From Actinomycetales bacterium (GTDB taxonomy: Bacteria; Actinomycetota; Actinomycetes; Actinomycetales; Dermatophilaceae): a DNA stretch of 64,000 bases. A program made the translations under genes and the position numbers. The notes beneath the pieces were generated by a model. It worked only from the letters and a program-made list of their open reading frames with translations, was not told the DNA's origin and did no database searches. Every line of letters begins with the position of its first letter. The first letter of the stretch is position 1. This document shows positions 17,403-27,022 of the stretch, in pieces. The DNA is taken from NCBI GenBank assembly GCA_016710385.1, contig JADJVX010000017.1:310001-374000 (forward strand). The letters are read 5' to 3'.

Positions 17403-18133
17403 CCCTCACCGCGCAGCCGCGCGACAGCTCCGTCGATGGGCCCGTCGAAGACGGTGCGCCCACTGGCCAAGACGATCCCCCGGTCGGCGACGCGACTGAC
17501 CAGGTTGAGGTCATGGGTGACGATGACCAACGTCTGGCCGGCCTGACGCAACTCGGCGATGCGCTCCAAACACTTGCGTTGGAAGGGCTCGTCGCCGACG
17601 GCAAGGATCTCGTCGATGAGGAAGACATCGGGGTGGCTGTGAGCCGCCACGGAGAAGGCCAGCCGCAAGAACATGCCCGACGAGTAGAACTTCACCTCGC
17701 TGTCGATGAAGCGGCCCTCGATCTCACTGAAGGCGATGATCTCGTCGAGGCGTGCGTCGATGTCTCGCTCGGTCATGCCGAGGATCGACCCGTTGAGGTA
17801 GATGTTCTCGCGACCGGTGAGGTCGGGGTGGAACCCGGCCCCGACCTCGATGAGCCCGGCGACCCGCCCTCGCACTCCGACCTGACCGCGGTCCGGTCGC
17901 AAGACTCCCGAGATGAGCTTGAGCAGCGTCGACTTGCCCGACCCATTGCGGCCCAGCAACCCGACTGACTCACCCTGACGGACGGTGAGGCTCACATCAT
18001 CGAGGGCAAGGAAGCTCTCCTTGAGTTCGCCGCCGCGCCCGGTGAGGTTCCAGACGACGTACTCCTTGATCGACCAGGTATGCCGCAAGGTGAACTGCTT
18101 GACGGCATGATCGACGACGATGGCCCGGGTCAT
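17399..18133 (-). CDS. wzt: Polysaccharide ABC transporter ATP-binding protein (Wzt-like)
   Basis: This 244-aa NBD contains Walker A (GLLGRNGSGKSTLL), a Q-loop segment (LIEVGAGFHPDLTGRENIYLNG, typical of TagH/Wzt), the signature FYSSGMFLRLAFS in place of LSGGQ, Walker B (DVFLIDEILAVGD) and the H-loop THDL. It lacks the extra C-terminal carbohydrate-binding domain of O9a-type Wzt. This fits export of an undecorated galactan as in mycobacterial Rv3781-type exporters. The start at 18133 lies 1 nt after the permease stop. It energises export of lipid-linked polysaccharide across the inner membrane. Confidence 0.92.
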   Translation of the reverse strand: MTRAIVVDHAVKQFTLRHTWSIKEYVVWNLTGRGGELKESFLALDDVSLTVRQGESVGLLGRNGSGKSTLLKLISGVLRPDRGQVGVRGRVAGLIEVGAGFHPDLTGRENIYLNGSILGMTERDIDARLDEIIAFSEIEGRFIDSEVKFYSSGMFLRLAFSVAAHSHPDVFLIDEILAVGDEPFQRKCLERIAELRQAGQTLVIVTHDLNLVSRVADRGIVLASGRTVFDGPIDGAVARLRGEG

Positions 18134-18134
18134 C

Positions 18135-19022
18135 TCACAGCTCCTGGGCGAACCGCGACTCGAGCCGGCTGAACACCGTTTGCCCGACGACCAACCACAG
18201 CACCGACAGCACCAGAGCCGCGCCCGCCCACATCGGCAGCGAGTCGATGAGCGGCCCGGTGCCCTGCGGGTAGCGCTCGGCGACCGCGGCCGTGGGAATC
18301 CAGAAACCCACATGGTTGAGTTCGACGGCCGCGGTGATCGGGTAGAGCTTGTATACCCAGTCGAGGCTGTCGGGAATGACGGTCGCCACGTGTGCCCAGG
18401 TGTAGAGCACCGGCGACACCCACGCCGCCATCATGAGGATCAACTCGACGAAGTTCTCGGCATCCCGGAAGAGCACGTTGAAGGCCCCGAACATCAACCC
18501 AAGCCCCAACGCGAAGACGACGGTCAGCACCAGAGCGCCGAGGATGGCCGCGATGTTGAGCAGCCCGGGTCGCCAGCCGGAGACGAGGGCGGCGACGATG
18601 AGGACCACCAATTGGGGCACGAGGTGAATGAACGCCACCCACACGCTCGCGACGGGGAAGAGTTCGCGAGGCAGGTAGATCTTCTTCACCAGGTCGGCGT
18701 TGACGACGATCGATTTGGTGGTGTTGCCGAACACCTCGCCGAAGAAGTTGACGATCACCATCCCGGAGAACAGGTAGATCACGAAGTTCGGGATGCCGCG
18801 TTCCAGCCCGAGGAACTTCCCCATGGCGATGTAGAAGACGATCAACTGGACGCCCGGCTTGACGTAGGACCACAACAGGCCCAAGGCGCTGCCGCGATAC
18901 CGGACCCGCAGCTCCTTCTTGACCAGCAGAGACAGCAGGAAACGCCACCGCGGCACGTCCAGCAGGCCATGGCTGCGCCCGGGGATGACGAGCCCGGGTT
19001 CGAGGGAGGCGGGCTGCTTCAC
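18135..19022 (-). CDS. wzm: Polysaccharide ABC transporter permease (Wzm-like)
   Basis: This 295-aa ABC-2 permease shows the conserved start WRFLLSLLVKKELRVRYRGSALGLLWSYVKPGVQLIVFY and about six membrane helices, with MMAAWVSPVLYTWAHV and the family ending KLYPITAAVELNHVGFW. The GTG at 19022 overlaps the glfT2 stop (GTGA) and was chosen over a longer frame that runs antisense-like through glfT2. With the downstream ATPase it forms the exporter for the galactofuranan made by GlfT2. Confidence 0.9.
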   Translation of the reverse strand: MKQPASLEPGLVIPGRSHGLLDVPRWRFLLSLLVKKELRVRYRGSALGLLWSYVKPGVQLIVFYIAMGKFLGLERGIPNFVIYLFSGMVIVNFFGEVFGNTTKSIVVNADLVKKIYLPRELFPVASVWVAFIHLVPQLVVLIVAALVSGWRPGLLNIAAILGALVLTVVFALGLGLMFGAFNVLFRDAENFVELILMMAAWVSPVLYTWAHVATVIPDSLDWVYKLYPITAAVELNHVGFWIPTAAVAERYPQGTGPLIDSLPMWAGAALVLSVLWLVVGQTVFSRLESRFAQEL

Positions 19023-21022
19023 GACGTGCTGTCCAGTCCGAAGGTCCGCGCCCAGGCACGCGGCGAGGTCAGCTCCGGAAGCGCCTGCCGGTATGCCGTG
19101 GCCAGGCTCTCCCACTCCCGGTAGAGCCGCGTGTGCAACCGGGCTCCTTCCACGAGTTGGGACCGGAACAGCTGCCGGTCGCGCTGGTAGAAGGCCGCCC
19201 CCGTGCCGTCTGCCTTGGACACGACGGCCGAGTCGAACTGCGAGAGGTACCACCACACGGCATACCGGTAGGGAATGACGGCCTGCGGGCGCTGCATGGC
19301 CGCGGGATCGGTCGCCCGGAGGTGCGTGATCGCGGTCTTGGCCGCCCACGGCAGCAACTTCGAGCGCGGTGGCATCGTCGGTGCCGAGCCGACGAGCCCG
19401 AGGCCGGTCGGTGCCGGGAACGCATCCGGGTCAGGCGAGAACCGTGTGTCGACATAGTCGCCCTGCATGGCGCGCAGGATGGGCAGGCGGCCGGCGAGGG
19501 TCGCCGCCAGATGGTCTGGACCGTCGAGCAGGTCGTTCAATCCCAGGATGCGGGCCGCGTTGGCGTAGTAGCGCATCGAGAAGCCGTTCTTGGCCAGCCA
19601 CTGGAAGCTCTCTTTGAGGGCCGTGCCGCCGTGCGGGAGCGGAGAGTGCAGCAAGGCCGCGAGCAGCCAGTTGCGCTGGTGGTAATAGGCCTGCCAGTCG
19701 ATGGTGTCGTCCTTGTCGTTCCACGACACATGCCAGACCCCAGCGCCGGGCAGACTCACGGTGGGGAATCCGGCGGCCCGAGCGCGGACGCCGTATTCCG
19801 CGTCGTCCCACTTGATGAAGACCGGCAGCGACAACCCGATCGTGCGGATCACCTCGAGCGGGATCAGGCACATCCACCACCCGTTGAAGTGGACATCGGT
19901 GCGCCGGTGCAGCCAGGGGGTTTCGCGAAGGCCGTCGAAGGCGAGATTCCACTCCTCCTTGACCCCACGCACCGGACCCCACCAGAAACGGTCTGTCTCG
20001 ATGGCCTCGCCGAAGGAGTGCAGCGTGGTGGGGTTGTGCAGGTCGAACATGTGCGCACCGACGATCGTGGCGACTCGGGTGTATGCCGCGAACCGCACCG
20101 CCCGCAGGATCGCCTCGGGCTCGATCCGGACATCGTCGTCGAGGACAAGGTGGAAGGTGCTTCGGTCCGCCTTGAGCGATTCGTACATCCCTCGCGAGAA
20201 GCCGCCAGACCCACCGAGGTTGGCCTGCCGGATGATCCGCATCTGGGGACCGAGCTCGTCGATCAGGCGGTCGACACCTGGCGCCTCATCGACGTGGTCG
20301 GTGCCCTGGTCGACGACGTAGAGGGTGTCCAGGTGCGCACGCAACTCGCTGTCCGCCGCGATGGCCGCGACGGTGGCGCGGCAGAAGTCCACTCGATTGA
20401 TCGTGGTGATCCCGATGGACAACCGGGGATCGCGGCGACGGCTCCCCCGGACCTGCCACTCGGCCTGAGTCAACCGGCTGTCCACTCCTGCGCCGACAAG
20501 ATCGAACCAGTACCACCCGCCATCCACGAAGGAGCCGAGGTCCAAGTCGACCTGGGTCGTCGCGGCGCCGGGGCCGATGGCCGTGCGCTGGACCTGTTGG
20601 GCCACCCCACGGGCGTTGGACTTGTAGACGATGAGGGTGAGTTCGCCCTCGGTCTGCACGACGAGGCGGACTGCGCTGATCGTGGTCCAGTGTCGCCAAT
20701 AGGAGGCCGGGAAGGCGTTGAAGTAGGTGGCGAAGGAGATCCGCTCGTTGGCGGGCACCCGCACCGCGGTGCGCCCCAACACTTGCCCCGCCAACGACCG
20801 GGGTTCGCCCTCGGGAGGGGTCTGAGCGTTGCGATTGTCCCCCCAGCCCCGGACCTGCCGATCGAAACGGTCGTCGACTCCCGGATAGCGGCGACCCCCC
20901 TCGAGGTAGAGCGGGAGGACGTCCTCGTCGACGGTCAGCGGGAGAACCACCCGGGCGGCCAGCTCCCAGCCGACTTCCGCGTCGCGGGCAGGTTCTGCCA
21001 CCGAGGCATGCTGAGCGGTCAT
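19019..21022 (-). CDS. glfT2: Galactofuranosyltransferase GlfT2-like
   Basis: This 667-aa protein has the GlfT2 layout: an N-terminal beta-sandwich (~1-190), then a GT-A domain with IGITTINRVDFCRATVAAIA, the metal motif LVLDDDVRIEP, the catalytic-base region FIKWDDAEYGVRARAAGFPTVSLPGAGVWHVSWNDKDD, and a helical C-terminus. The family polymerises UDP-galactofuranose into alternating beta-1,5/1,6 galactan on a polyprenyl carrier at the inner face of the membrane. Neighbours glf (donor synthesis) and wzm/wzt (export) confirm the pathway. The ATG overlaps the glf stop (ATGA). Confidence 0.93.
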   Translation of the reverse strand: MTAQHASVAEPARDAEVGWELAARVVLPLTVDEDVLPLYLEGGRRYPGVDDRFDRQVRGWGDNRNAQTPPEGEPRSLAGQVLGRTAVRVPANERISFATYFNAFPASYWRHWTTISAVRLVVQTEGELTLIVYKSNARGVAQQVQRTAIGPGAATTQVDLDLGSFVDGGWYWFDLVGAGVDSRLTQAEWQVRGSRRRDPRLSIGITTINRVDFCRATVAAIAADSELRAHLDTLYVVDQGTDHVDEAPGVDRLIDELGPQMRIIRQANLGGSGGFSRGMYESLKADRSTFHLVLDDDVRIEPEAILRAVRFAAYTRVATIVGAHMFDLHNPTTLHSFGEAIETDRFWWGPVRGVKEEWNLAFDGLRETPWLHRRTDVHFNGWWMCLIPLEVIRTIGLSLPVFIKWDDAEYGVRARAAGFPTVSLPGAGVWHVSWNDKDDTIDWQAYYHQRNWLLAALLHSPLPHGGTALKESFQWLAKNGFSMRYYANAARILGLNDLLDGPDHLAATLAGRLPILRAMQGDYVDTRFSPDPDAFPAPTGLGLVGSAPTMPPRSKLLPWAAKTAITHLRATDPAAMQRPQAVIPYRYAVWWYLSQFDSAVVSKADGTGAAFYQRDRQLFRSQLVEGARLHTRLYREWESLATAYRQALPELTSPRAWARTFGLDSTS

Positions 21023-22218
21023 GGCCCGGGTCTCGCAGGCTGGCGGGACCCCTGCCAGGGCGCACCGTCCCGGATATGCGGCTCGATGACGTTGTCGACG
21101 AGGCTCAGCGCTGCGGCGATCGCCATGTGCATGTCGAGGTACTGATAGGTGCCCAACCTGCCTCCGAACAGGACGTTGGGCACGCTCTTGGCGGCCTCGC
21201 GGTAAGCCAACAGTCGCTCACGATCGGTGGGGGTATTGACCGGGTAGTACGGTTCATCGTCCACACCGGCGAAGCGGCTGTATTCGCGGGTGATGACGGT
21301 GCGGTCGCTGGGGTAGTTGCGCTCCGGATGGAAGTGCCGGAACTCGAGAATGCGGGTGTAGGGGACGTCGGGATCCGGGTAGTTCATGACCGATGTGCCC
21401 TGGAAGTCGCCTACGCGCACCACCTCGTGCTCGAGATCGACGGTGCGCCACCCCAATTCACCGTGCGCGTAGTCGAAGAAGCGGTCGACCGGACCGGTGT
21501 AGACGACCGGCAATCGCCCGAGGACGGCATCACGGTGCCACGGCTGATCGGTGTCGAAGAAGTCGGTGTCGGTGTGCACCTCAATGCCGGGGTGGTCGGC
21601 CATGCGCGTCAGCCACGCGGCATACCCGTCGGTCGGGAGCCCCTCGTAGGTGTCGTTGAAGTAGCGGTTGTCGTAGGTGTAGCGCACCGGGAGCCGCGAG
21701 ATGATGTCGGCCGAGAGCAGCTCGGGCGCCGTCTGCCATTGCTTGGCGGTGTAGTGCGCGATGAACGCCTCGTAGAGCGGGCGACCGATGAGCGAGATCC
21801 CCTTCTCGACGAAGTTCGTCGGCTCCTTGCCCCCGAGTTCGGCCGCCTGGGTCGCGATGAGGGCCCTGGCCTCGGACGGGGTGTAGGCCGCCCGGAAGAA
21901 TTGGTTGATCGTGCCGAGGTTGATCGGGAGCGGGAAGACCTCACCGCGGTGCGTGCTGTAGACCCGGTGAACGTAGTCGGTGAAGCTCGTGAACCGGTTG
22001 ACGTACTCCCACACCCGCTCGTTGGAGGTGTGGAAGAGGTGGGCGCCGTATTGGTGCACCTCGATCCCGGTCTCCGGGTCGGGGGCGCTGTAGGCGTTCC
22101 CGCCGATGTGACCGCGCCGCTCGATAACCAGGACCCGCATCCCCAGCCGGGTCGCGCACTGCTCGGCCACCGTCAGGCCGAACAGGCCGGAGCCCACGAC
22201 AAGGAGGTCGGGATCCAC
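21019..22218 (-). CDS. glf: UDP-galactopyranose mutase
   Basis: This 399-aa flavoenzyme interconverts UDP-galactopyranose and UDP-galactofuranose. It has an N-terminal FAD Rossmann motif (LLVVGSGLFGLTVAEQCA), the family segments GGNAYSAPDPETGIEVHQYGAHLFHTSNERVW and GPVDRFFDYAHGELGWRTVDLE, and the C-terminal GGRLGTYQYLDMHMAIAAAL. The GTG at 22218 was chosen because a GAAGGAG Shine-Dalgarno lies just upstream and the protein then starts directly before the FAD motif. It is the first gene of the galactan operon, with its promoter in the 209-bp divergent spacer to the LCP gene. Confidence 0.95.
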   Translation of the reverse strand: MDPDLLVVGSGLFGLTVAEQCATRLGMRVLVIERRGHIGGNAYSAPDPETGIEVHQYGAHLFHTSNERVWEYVNRFTSFTDYVHRVYSTHRGEVFPLPINLGTINQFFRAAYTPSEARALIATQAAELGGKEPTNFVEKGISLIGRPLYEAFIAHYTAKQWQTAPELLSADIISRLPVRYTYDNRYFNDTYEGLPTDGYAAWLTRMADHPGIEVHTDTDFFDTDQPWHRDAVLGRLPVVYTGPVDRFFDYAHGELGWRTVDLEHEVVRVGDFQGTSVMNYPDPDVPYTRILEFRHFHPERNYPSDRTVITREYSRFAGVDDEPYYPVNTPTDRERLLAYREAAKSVPNVLFGGRLGTYQYLDMHMAIAAALSLVDNVIEPHIRDGAPWQGSRQPARPGP

Positions 22219-22427
22219 ACTCGCTCCTTCGACTCGGGATGATCGCCTGGCAATCCTAGCTGCCGGTCCCTGCCGCACCGCCCGTCTGGAAGTGTCGCGG
22301 TGAGTCGGCTGTCCGAGGGCAACTCGTGCAGCTCTGGACCGGTCCGCTCCGAGGCGTAAGGCAGCTGCTGTGTCAGACTTGACGCTACTCACCAGGATGG
22401 ATCGGGCCGCCCGCCCGCCCGATTCGG

Positions 22428-23843
22428 ATGGCCAGGACCACGACCGGATGGAGCGCCCCGATGGACGGCCAGGAACCCTCCGGCGACCAGCCGAGGCCGA
22501 TCCCGGTCCGCCGTCGCAGCTTCACCGCCGCCCCCGATCCGGCCCCGCGAACCCCACCGGCGCCGCCACGGGCAGCTCCGCCGGCCCCCCCTCCCGGGCC
22601 TCCGGCTCGCCCGGGTGCCGCGGCTCCCTCGGGACGGCAGGTGCCCGGACGCAGCCGCGGCGGGCAGTCGCAGCCACAGCGGCGCCCGGACCGTCCCGGC
22701 TCCCCACCCGCTCCTGCCCGACGGGTGTCCGAGGGTCGGCACGCACCCCAAGGCCATGGCCGCGCGCCGCTGCAGGGCGATGGCGGCGCGGGACGGCGCG
22801 GCCCCGGCGGTGCACGACCCGACGGCCCGCGCGACACGGCATACCCCACGCCTGGCAAGCGCCGCACCTTCCGACGCCGGCGGATCGTAGCGCTGGTCTT
22901 GCTCGCCCTGCTGGCCTGGGTGATCTTCCTGGTGTGGGTGCCGGTGAGCGCGTGGAACCGGGTCGAACGGGTCGACAACGTCCCAGCAGGCGAGCGCCCA
23001 GCGGCCGGTCGAGGTGCCACCTTCCTGCTCGTCGGATCGGACAGTCGCGAGGGCCTGACCGCCGCCCAGATCGCCGAGTTGGCGACCGGCCCCGACGAGG
23101 GGGGTAAGCGAACCGACTCGATCATGCTCGTGCACGTCTCCGACCACGGGGCCAAGCCCTCGATCGTCTCCATCCCGCGCGACTCGTACGTCCCGATTCC
23201 TGGCCACGGCAGCAACAAGATCAATGCGGCCTACGCCTTCGGCGGAGCGAAGCTGCTGACCCAGACCGTCGAACAGGCCACCGGACTGCGCTTGGATGGT
23301 TACCTCGAGATCGGTTTTGGGGGATTCGCCGGGATCGTCGACGGGCTCGGCGGGGTCGAGGTCTGTGTGGCAGCCGACATGAAGGACCCGAAGGCAGGCA
23401 TCGACCTCAAGGCCGGTTGCCAGACGCTCAACGGCCCCGAGGCCCTCGGCTACGTCCGCTCGCGCTATACCGACCCGCTGGGTGACTTCGGGCGAGCTGC
23501 GCGGCAACGCCAGTTCCTCGGTGCGGTGATGAAGAAGGCCTCCACCCCGGCTACCGTGCTCGTCCCGACGCGCTATTCGGCTTTTGCCGATGCCGCGTCC
23601 AAGGGACTGGTCGTCGGCGAGGACACCTCACTTACCGAGGCGATCTCGGTGCTCCAGGCGATGCGGCAGGTCGGCAACGGGTCCGGGCTGTCCATGCAGG
23701 TGCCGGTCGCGACAGCAGCCTTGGCCACGACCAACGCCGGCGTCGCCGTGAAGTGGGATACCCCTGCGGCAAAGGTGCTCTTCGCTGCGCTGCGCAACGA
23801 CGAGGACCTGGTGGCCCCACCTGCCGGCACGACGCCCGGCTGA
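22428..23843 (+). CDS. LytR-CpsA-Psr (LCP) family cell-wall glycopolymer transferase
   Basis: This 471-aa type II membrane protein starts with ~145 cytosolic residues extremely rich in Pro/Arg/Gly, then a single membrane helix (RRIVALVLLALLAWVIFLVWVPV, ~152-172). The extracellular LCP domain follows, with conserved Asp/Arg residues (LLVGSDSREGL, GGKRTDSIMLVHV, SIPRDSYVPIPG, KINAAYAFGG, YVRSRYTDPLGDFGRAARQRQFL). LCP enzymes ligate lipid-linked glycopolymers (arabinogalactan, teichoic acid) to peptidoglycan. Being divergent from glf, it is the obvious attachment enzyme for the galactan. The start is uncertain: an ATG at 22461 is also possible. Confidence 0.88.
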   Translation: MARTTTGWSAPMDGQEPSGDQPRPIPVRRRSFTAAPDPAPRTPPAPPRAAPPAPPPGPPARPGAAAPSGRQVPGRSRGGQSQPQRRPDRPGSPPAPARRVSEGRHAPQGHGRAPLQGDGGAGRRGPGGARPDGPRDTAYPTPGKRRTFRRRRIVALVLLALLAWVIFLVWVPVSAWNRVERVDNVPAGERPAAGRGATFLLVGSDSREGLTAAQIAELATGPDEGGKRTDSIMLVHVSDHGAKPSIVSIPRDSYVPIPGHGSNKINAAYAFGGAKLLTQTVEQATGLRLDGYLEIGFGGFAGIVDGLGGVEVCVAADMKDPKAGIDLKAGCQTLNGPEALGYVRSRYTDPLGDFGRAARQRQFLGAVMKKASTPATVLVPTRYSAFADAASKGLVVGEDTSLTEAISVLQAMRQVGNGSGLSMQVPVATAALATTNAGVAVKWDTPAAKVLFAALRNDEDLVAPPAGTTPG

Positions 23844-23870
23844 ATCGCACGGGACCGCAGCCGGCTCGGC

Positions 23871-25697
23871 TCAGCCGGATTGGCTGTGCGCGTGGTGGCG
23901 GATCCGGTGATAGGTCCGGTAGACCCGACGCCGCACCGGCTCCGGAGTGAGCCGGTAGCCGCCACGCAACAGCACATTGCGAGCGGACTGAGTGCGCGTC
24001 GTGAAGCCCATCGCACGGAAGCGCCGCTGCACATCGAGCTCCGCACGCAACAGGTCGATGCCGCCACGCCGGTGGAACGCCCCGGCGCTGACCCGGTAGC
24101 GCAAGAGGGGCTCGGCCACGTTCGCGACCCGGGCCCCGGCTTGGATGAGCTCTGCGAACAGCAGGTAGTCCTCCATGAAGGGCAGGTCCTGATATCCACC
24201 GACCGCCTCGACCATGGACGCGCGGAACACCACGACGGGATGGTTGAAGGTCTGCTCGAACCGCGCCTGAGCGGTGATCCGGGCCGGATCGGTGAGGGCA
24301 TCACGTCGGCCCACCGGAAGGTCGGGTGAGTCGGCGAACTCCTCGATTGTTGCCCCCACCAGGTCGAAGCCTGACTCCATGAGCTCGATTTGGCGCTCGA
24401 AGCGATGCGGCAGGGACACATCGTCAGCGTCCATCCTTGCGACGATGTCGTGGTCGCAGTGGGCCAGGCCGTGGTCCAGGGCCGGCCCAAGACCGCGATT
24501 GCGGGCGAGTTCGACGTGGGTGACGGGCACTGTCGACACGGAGATGAGCTGATTCACGGTGTCACGCAACAGCTCATCGACGGCCCCGTCACGCACGAGG
24601 ACGATCTGGGAGGGTTTGCGGGTCTGCTCGTCGGTCACCGACCTGAATGCGACCACGAGGGCCTCCGGGTCGTCACCGTGGTAGTAGGGAAGCAACACGC
24701 TGAACCCATCCGGGCGTCGCGCCGCGCTCCGGCGCGGGACCGTCGGGTCGAGGTCGGTGCGCGGCGAGGCACCGGGCCCGACCAATCGCGGCAGCGCCCG
24801 CAGCGATGCCGGCTGCTGTCCGAGGCCCTCGCGCATCCCTCGCCGCAGGCCCTGCCACAGCGTGGCTCGATCGGCAGAACGCGCCATCGTGCGGCTCCAA
24901 CGGCGGGCGGTGGCAGCCCCGAAGACGACCCGTTCCACCGGGGCCAAGCCGGGGCTGCCCAGCAATGTCCACAGCTTGTTGCGCACCTCGAAGTAGAAGC
25001 GCGCCCCGGGATCCTGGTCGGCCCCTGCGAAGGCTGCGGTCTTGTGGACCACGACCGACCGCGGCGTCCATAGCCCGCGACGACCCCGAAGCAGTCGAGA
25101 CGTGTATTCGAAATCGTCGTTCCACAAGAAGAACTCGGTCACCGGCAGGCCGACCTGCCGAGCGCGTTCGGCATCCACGAGGATCGAGACGAACGAGGCA
25201 GTCCGTACTGGACGTGCTCCCACCGCCGCAGCAGCCTCGCGCTCACGACGGCTGGCCCAGGCCTTGGGACGAGGGGTGTTCATCGGGTGGTCGCGTCCGT
25301 CGGTCCAAACCACCCGACTAGCAACCAGAGCGGGGGGCGCGCTGCGAGGGCGATCACCGGCATACCCGGTCCTGGTCTGTAGCAGCGCCTCCAAGGCTTC
25401 CGGCTCCGGAACGGTGTCGTCGTCCATCAGCCACACTGCGTCGCACCGGCCCTCCAGGGCCCGCGTCAAGCCGGCCGCAAAGCCCCCTGCCCCACCGGTA
25501 TTGACCTCGTGACGGATCACCTGGACGCCCGGAAAGTCGCGCGCCAAGAGCGCGTCGGTGCCGTCGTCAGAGGCGTTGTCGACGACAAGAATCTCGTCGG
25601 GGGCGCGCGTCTGACCCTGCAGCGCTCGCAACGACTCCGCGAGCAAGTCTCGGCGGTTCCACGTCACCACGAGCGCGACGACATGCTCCGATGACAT
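23871..25697 (-). CDS. Two-domain glycosyltransferase (GlfT1-like GT2 fused to a second GT2)
   Basis: This 608-aa protein has two complete GT-A domains. Residues 1-~290 resemble the galactofuranosyltransferase that primes galactan (VVALVVTWNRRDLLAESLRALQGQ, DEILVVDNASDDGTDALLARDFPGV, NTGGAGGFAAG, AVWLMDDDTVPEPEALEALL). Residues ~370-608 are an ordinary GT2 (FSVLLPYYHGDDPEALVVAFRSVTDEQ, VARMDADDVSLPHRFERQIELM, NHPVVVFRASMVEAVGGYQDLPFMEDYLLF). The ATG at 25697 directly precedes the first domain, and the longer frame is compositional. It is convergent with the LCP gene. It probably initiates galactan and adds one further sugar, though the second activity is inference. Confidence 0.82.
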   Translation of the reverse strand: MSSEHVVALVVTWNRRDLLAESLRALQGQTRAPDEILVVDNASDDGTDALLARDFPGVQVIRHEVNTGGAGGFAAGLTRALEGRCDAVWLMDDDTVPEPEALEALLQTRTGYAGDRPRSAPPALVASRVVWTDGRDHPMNTPRPKAWASRREREAAAAVGARPVRTASFVSILVDAERARQVGLPVTEFFLWNDDFEYTSRLLRGRRGLWTPRSVVVHKTAAFAGADQDPGARFYFEVRNKLWTLLGSPGLAPVERVVFGAATARRWSRTMARSADRATLWQGLRRGMREGLGQQPASLRALPRLVGPGASPRTDLDPTVPRRSAARRPDGFSVLLPYYHGDDPEALVVAFRSVTDEQTRKPSQIVLVRDGAVDELLRDTVNQLISVSTVPVTHVELARNRGLGPALDHGLAHCDHDIVARMDADDVSLPHRFERQIELMESGFDLVGATIEEFADSPDLPVGRRDALTDPARITAQARFEQTFNHPVVVFRASMVEAVGGYQDLPFMEDYLLFAELIQAGARVANVAEPLLRYRVSAGAFHRRGGIDLLRAELDVQRRFRAMGFTTRTQSARNVLLRGGYRLTPEPVRRRVYRTYHRIRHHAHSQSG

Positions 25698-25759
25698 GGT
25701 GTCGATCTTAAGGCCCGGCCCAGCGGAGGGTCGTCCGCTGGGCGGGCTCACGCGCCGGA

Positions 25760-26926
25760 TCAGGCCAGCAGCTGGCGAGCCATGACGATGCGCTGCACCT
25801 GGTTGGTGCCTTCGTAGATCTGGGTGATCTTGGCATCGCGCATGAACCGCTCGACCGGGAAGTCGCGCACGTAACCGGAGCCACCGAGCAACTGAACCGC
25901 GTCGACGGTGACCTTCATGGCGACATCCGAGGCATAGCACTTGGCGGCAGCCCCGAAGAACGGCAGGTCACGGTCGCCACGCTCGGACTTCGCGGCGGCG
26001 ACGTAGGTGAGTTGGCGGGCGGCCTCGAGCTCCATCGCCATGTCGGCCAGCATGAACTGGATGCCCTGGAAGTCGGCGATCCGCTTGCCGAACTGCTGAC
26101 GCTCCTTGACATAGGCGACGGCCGCATCGAGGGCGCCCTGCGCGATGCCGACGGCCTGCGCGCCGATGGTGACGCGGGTGTGGTCCAAGGTGCGCAGCGC
26201 GATCTTCAACCCGTCGCCGACCTCGCCGACGATCCGGTCACCGGGGATCCGGCAGTTCTCGAAGTAGAGCTCGCGGGTCGGGCTGCCCTTGATGCCGAGC
26301 TTGCGCTCCTTGGGGCCGACCGAGAAGCCCTCGTCGGTGTCCTCGACGACGAACGCCGTGACGTTGGCACCGCGGCGCCCGTCGGGGTCGTTGACCGCAA
26401 GCACCGTGTAGTACTTGGACACGCCGGCATTGGTGATCCACGCCTTGTGTCCGTTGAGGATCCACGACCCGTCCGGCTGCTCGGCCGCCGTGGTCACCAT
26501 GGCCGCCGTGTCTGAGCCGGCCTCCCGCTCGGACAGGCCGTAGGAGAAGGTCGCCTCCCCGGACGCAACCGGAGGGAGGTACTTCTGCTTGACCTCTTCG
26601 CTTGCGGCCAGCAGCAGTGGCATGGTGCCGAGCTTGTTGACTGCGGGAATGAGCGAGGCCGAGGCACACGCCCGGGCGACCTCCTCGATGACGATGCACG
26701 TTGCGAGCGCATCGGCACCCGCGCCGCCGTACTCCTCGGGGATGTGCGGGGCGAAGAAGTCGGAGGCGACGAGAGCGTCGTGGGCCTCCTGCGGATAGCG
26801 CGCCTGCTCATCGACATCGGCGGCATGAGGGGCGATCTCGGCATCGGCGAGTTCGCGGACGGCGGCCCGCAGCTGGCGGTGGCTGTCGGGCAGCTGGTAC
26901 GTGTCGAAATCCGGGTTGGCGCTCAT
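25760..26926 (-). CDS. fadE: Acyl-CoA dehydrogenase (FadE25-like)
   Basis: This 388-aa flavoenzyme catalyses alpha,beta-dehydrogenation of acyl-CoA. It has the family motifs EEYGGAGADALATCIVIEEVARACAS, FSYGLSEREAGSDTAAM, WILNGHKAWITNAGVSKYYTV, QLLGGSGYVRDFPVERFMRDAKITQIYEGTNQVQRIVMAR (catalytic Glu of YEGTNQ). ATG 26926 is chosen over 26935 because homologues begin at this residue. Together with the purE, purK, birA and acyl-CoA carboxylase genes it is syntenic with the mycobacterial fadE25 region. Confidence 0.92.
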   Translation of the reverse strand: MSANPDFDTYQLPDSHRQLRAAVRELADAEIAPHAADVDEQARYPQEAHDALVASDFFAPHIPEEYGGAGADALATCIVIEEVARACASASLIPAVNKLGTMPLLLAASEEVKQKYLPPVASGEATFSYGLSEREAGSDTAAMVTTAAEQPDGSWILNGHKAWITNAGVSKYYTVLAVNDPDGRRGANVTAFVVEDTDEGFSVGPKERKLGIKGSPTRELYFENCRIPGDRIVGEVGDGLKIALRTLDHTRVTIGAQAVGIAQGALDAAVAYVKERQQFGKRIADFQGIQFMLADMAMELEAARQLTYVAAAKSERGDRDLPFFGAAAKCYASDVAMKVTVDAVQLLGGSGYVRDFPVERFMRDAKITQIYEGTNQVQRIVMARQLLA

Positions 26927-27022
26927 GCACCACACGCTACTGCCGCGTATGCCGTGCGCGCTCGGTCACGGCGTGAGGTCTTCCTCTCGACCTATCCGCG
27001 ACAACGCCACGCACCCGCTCGA

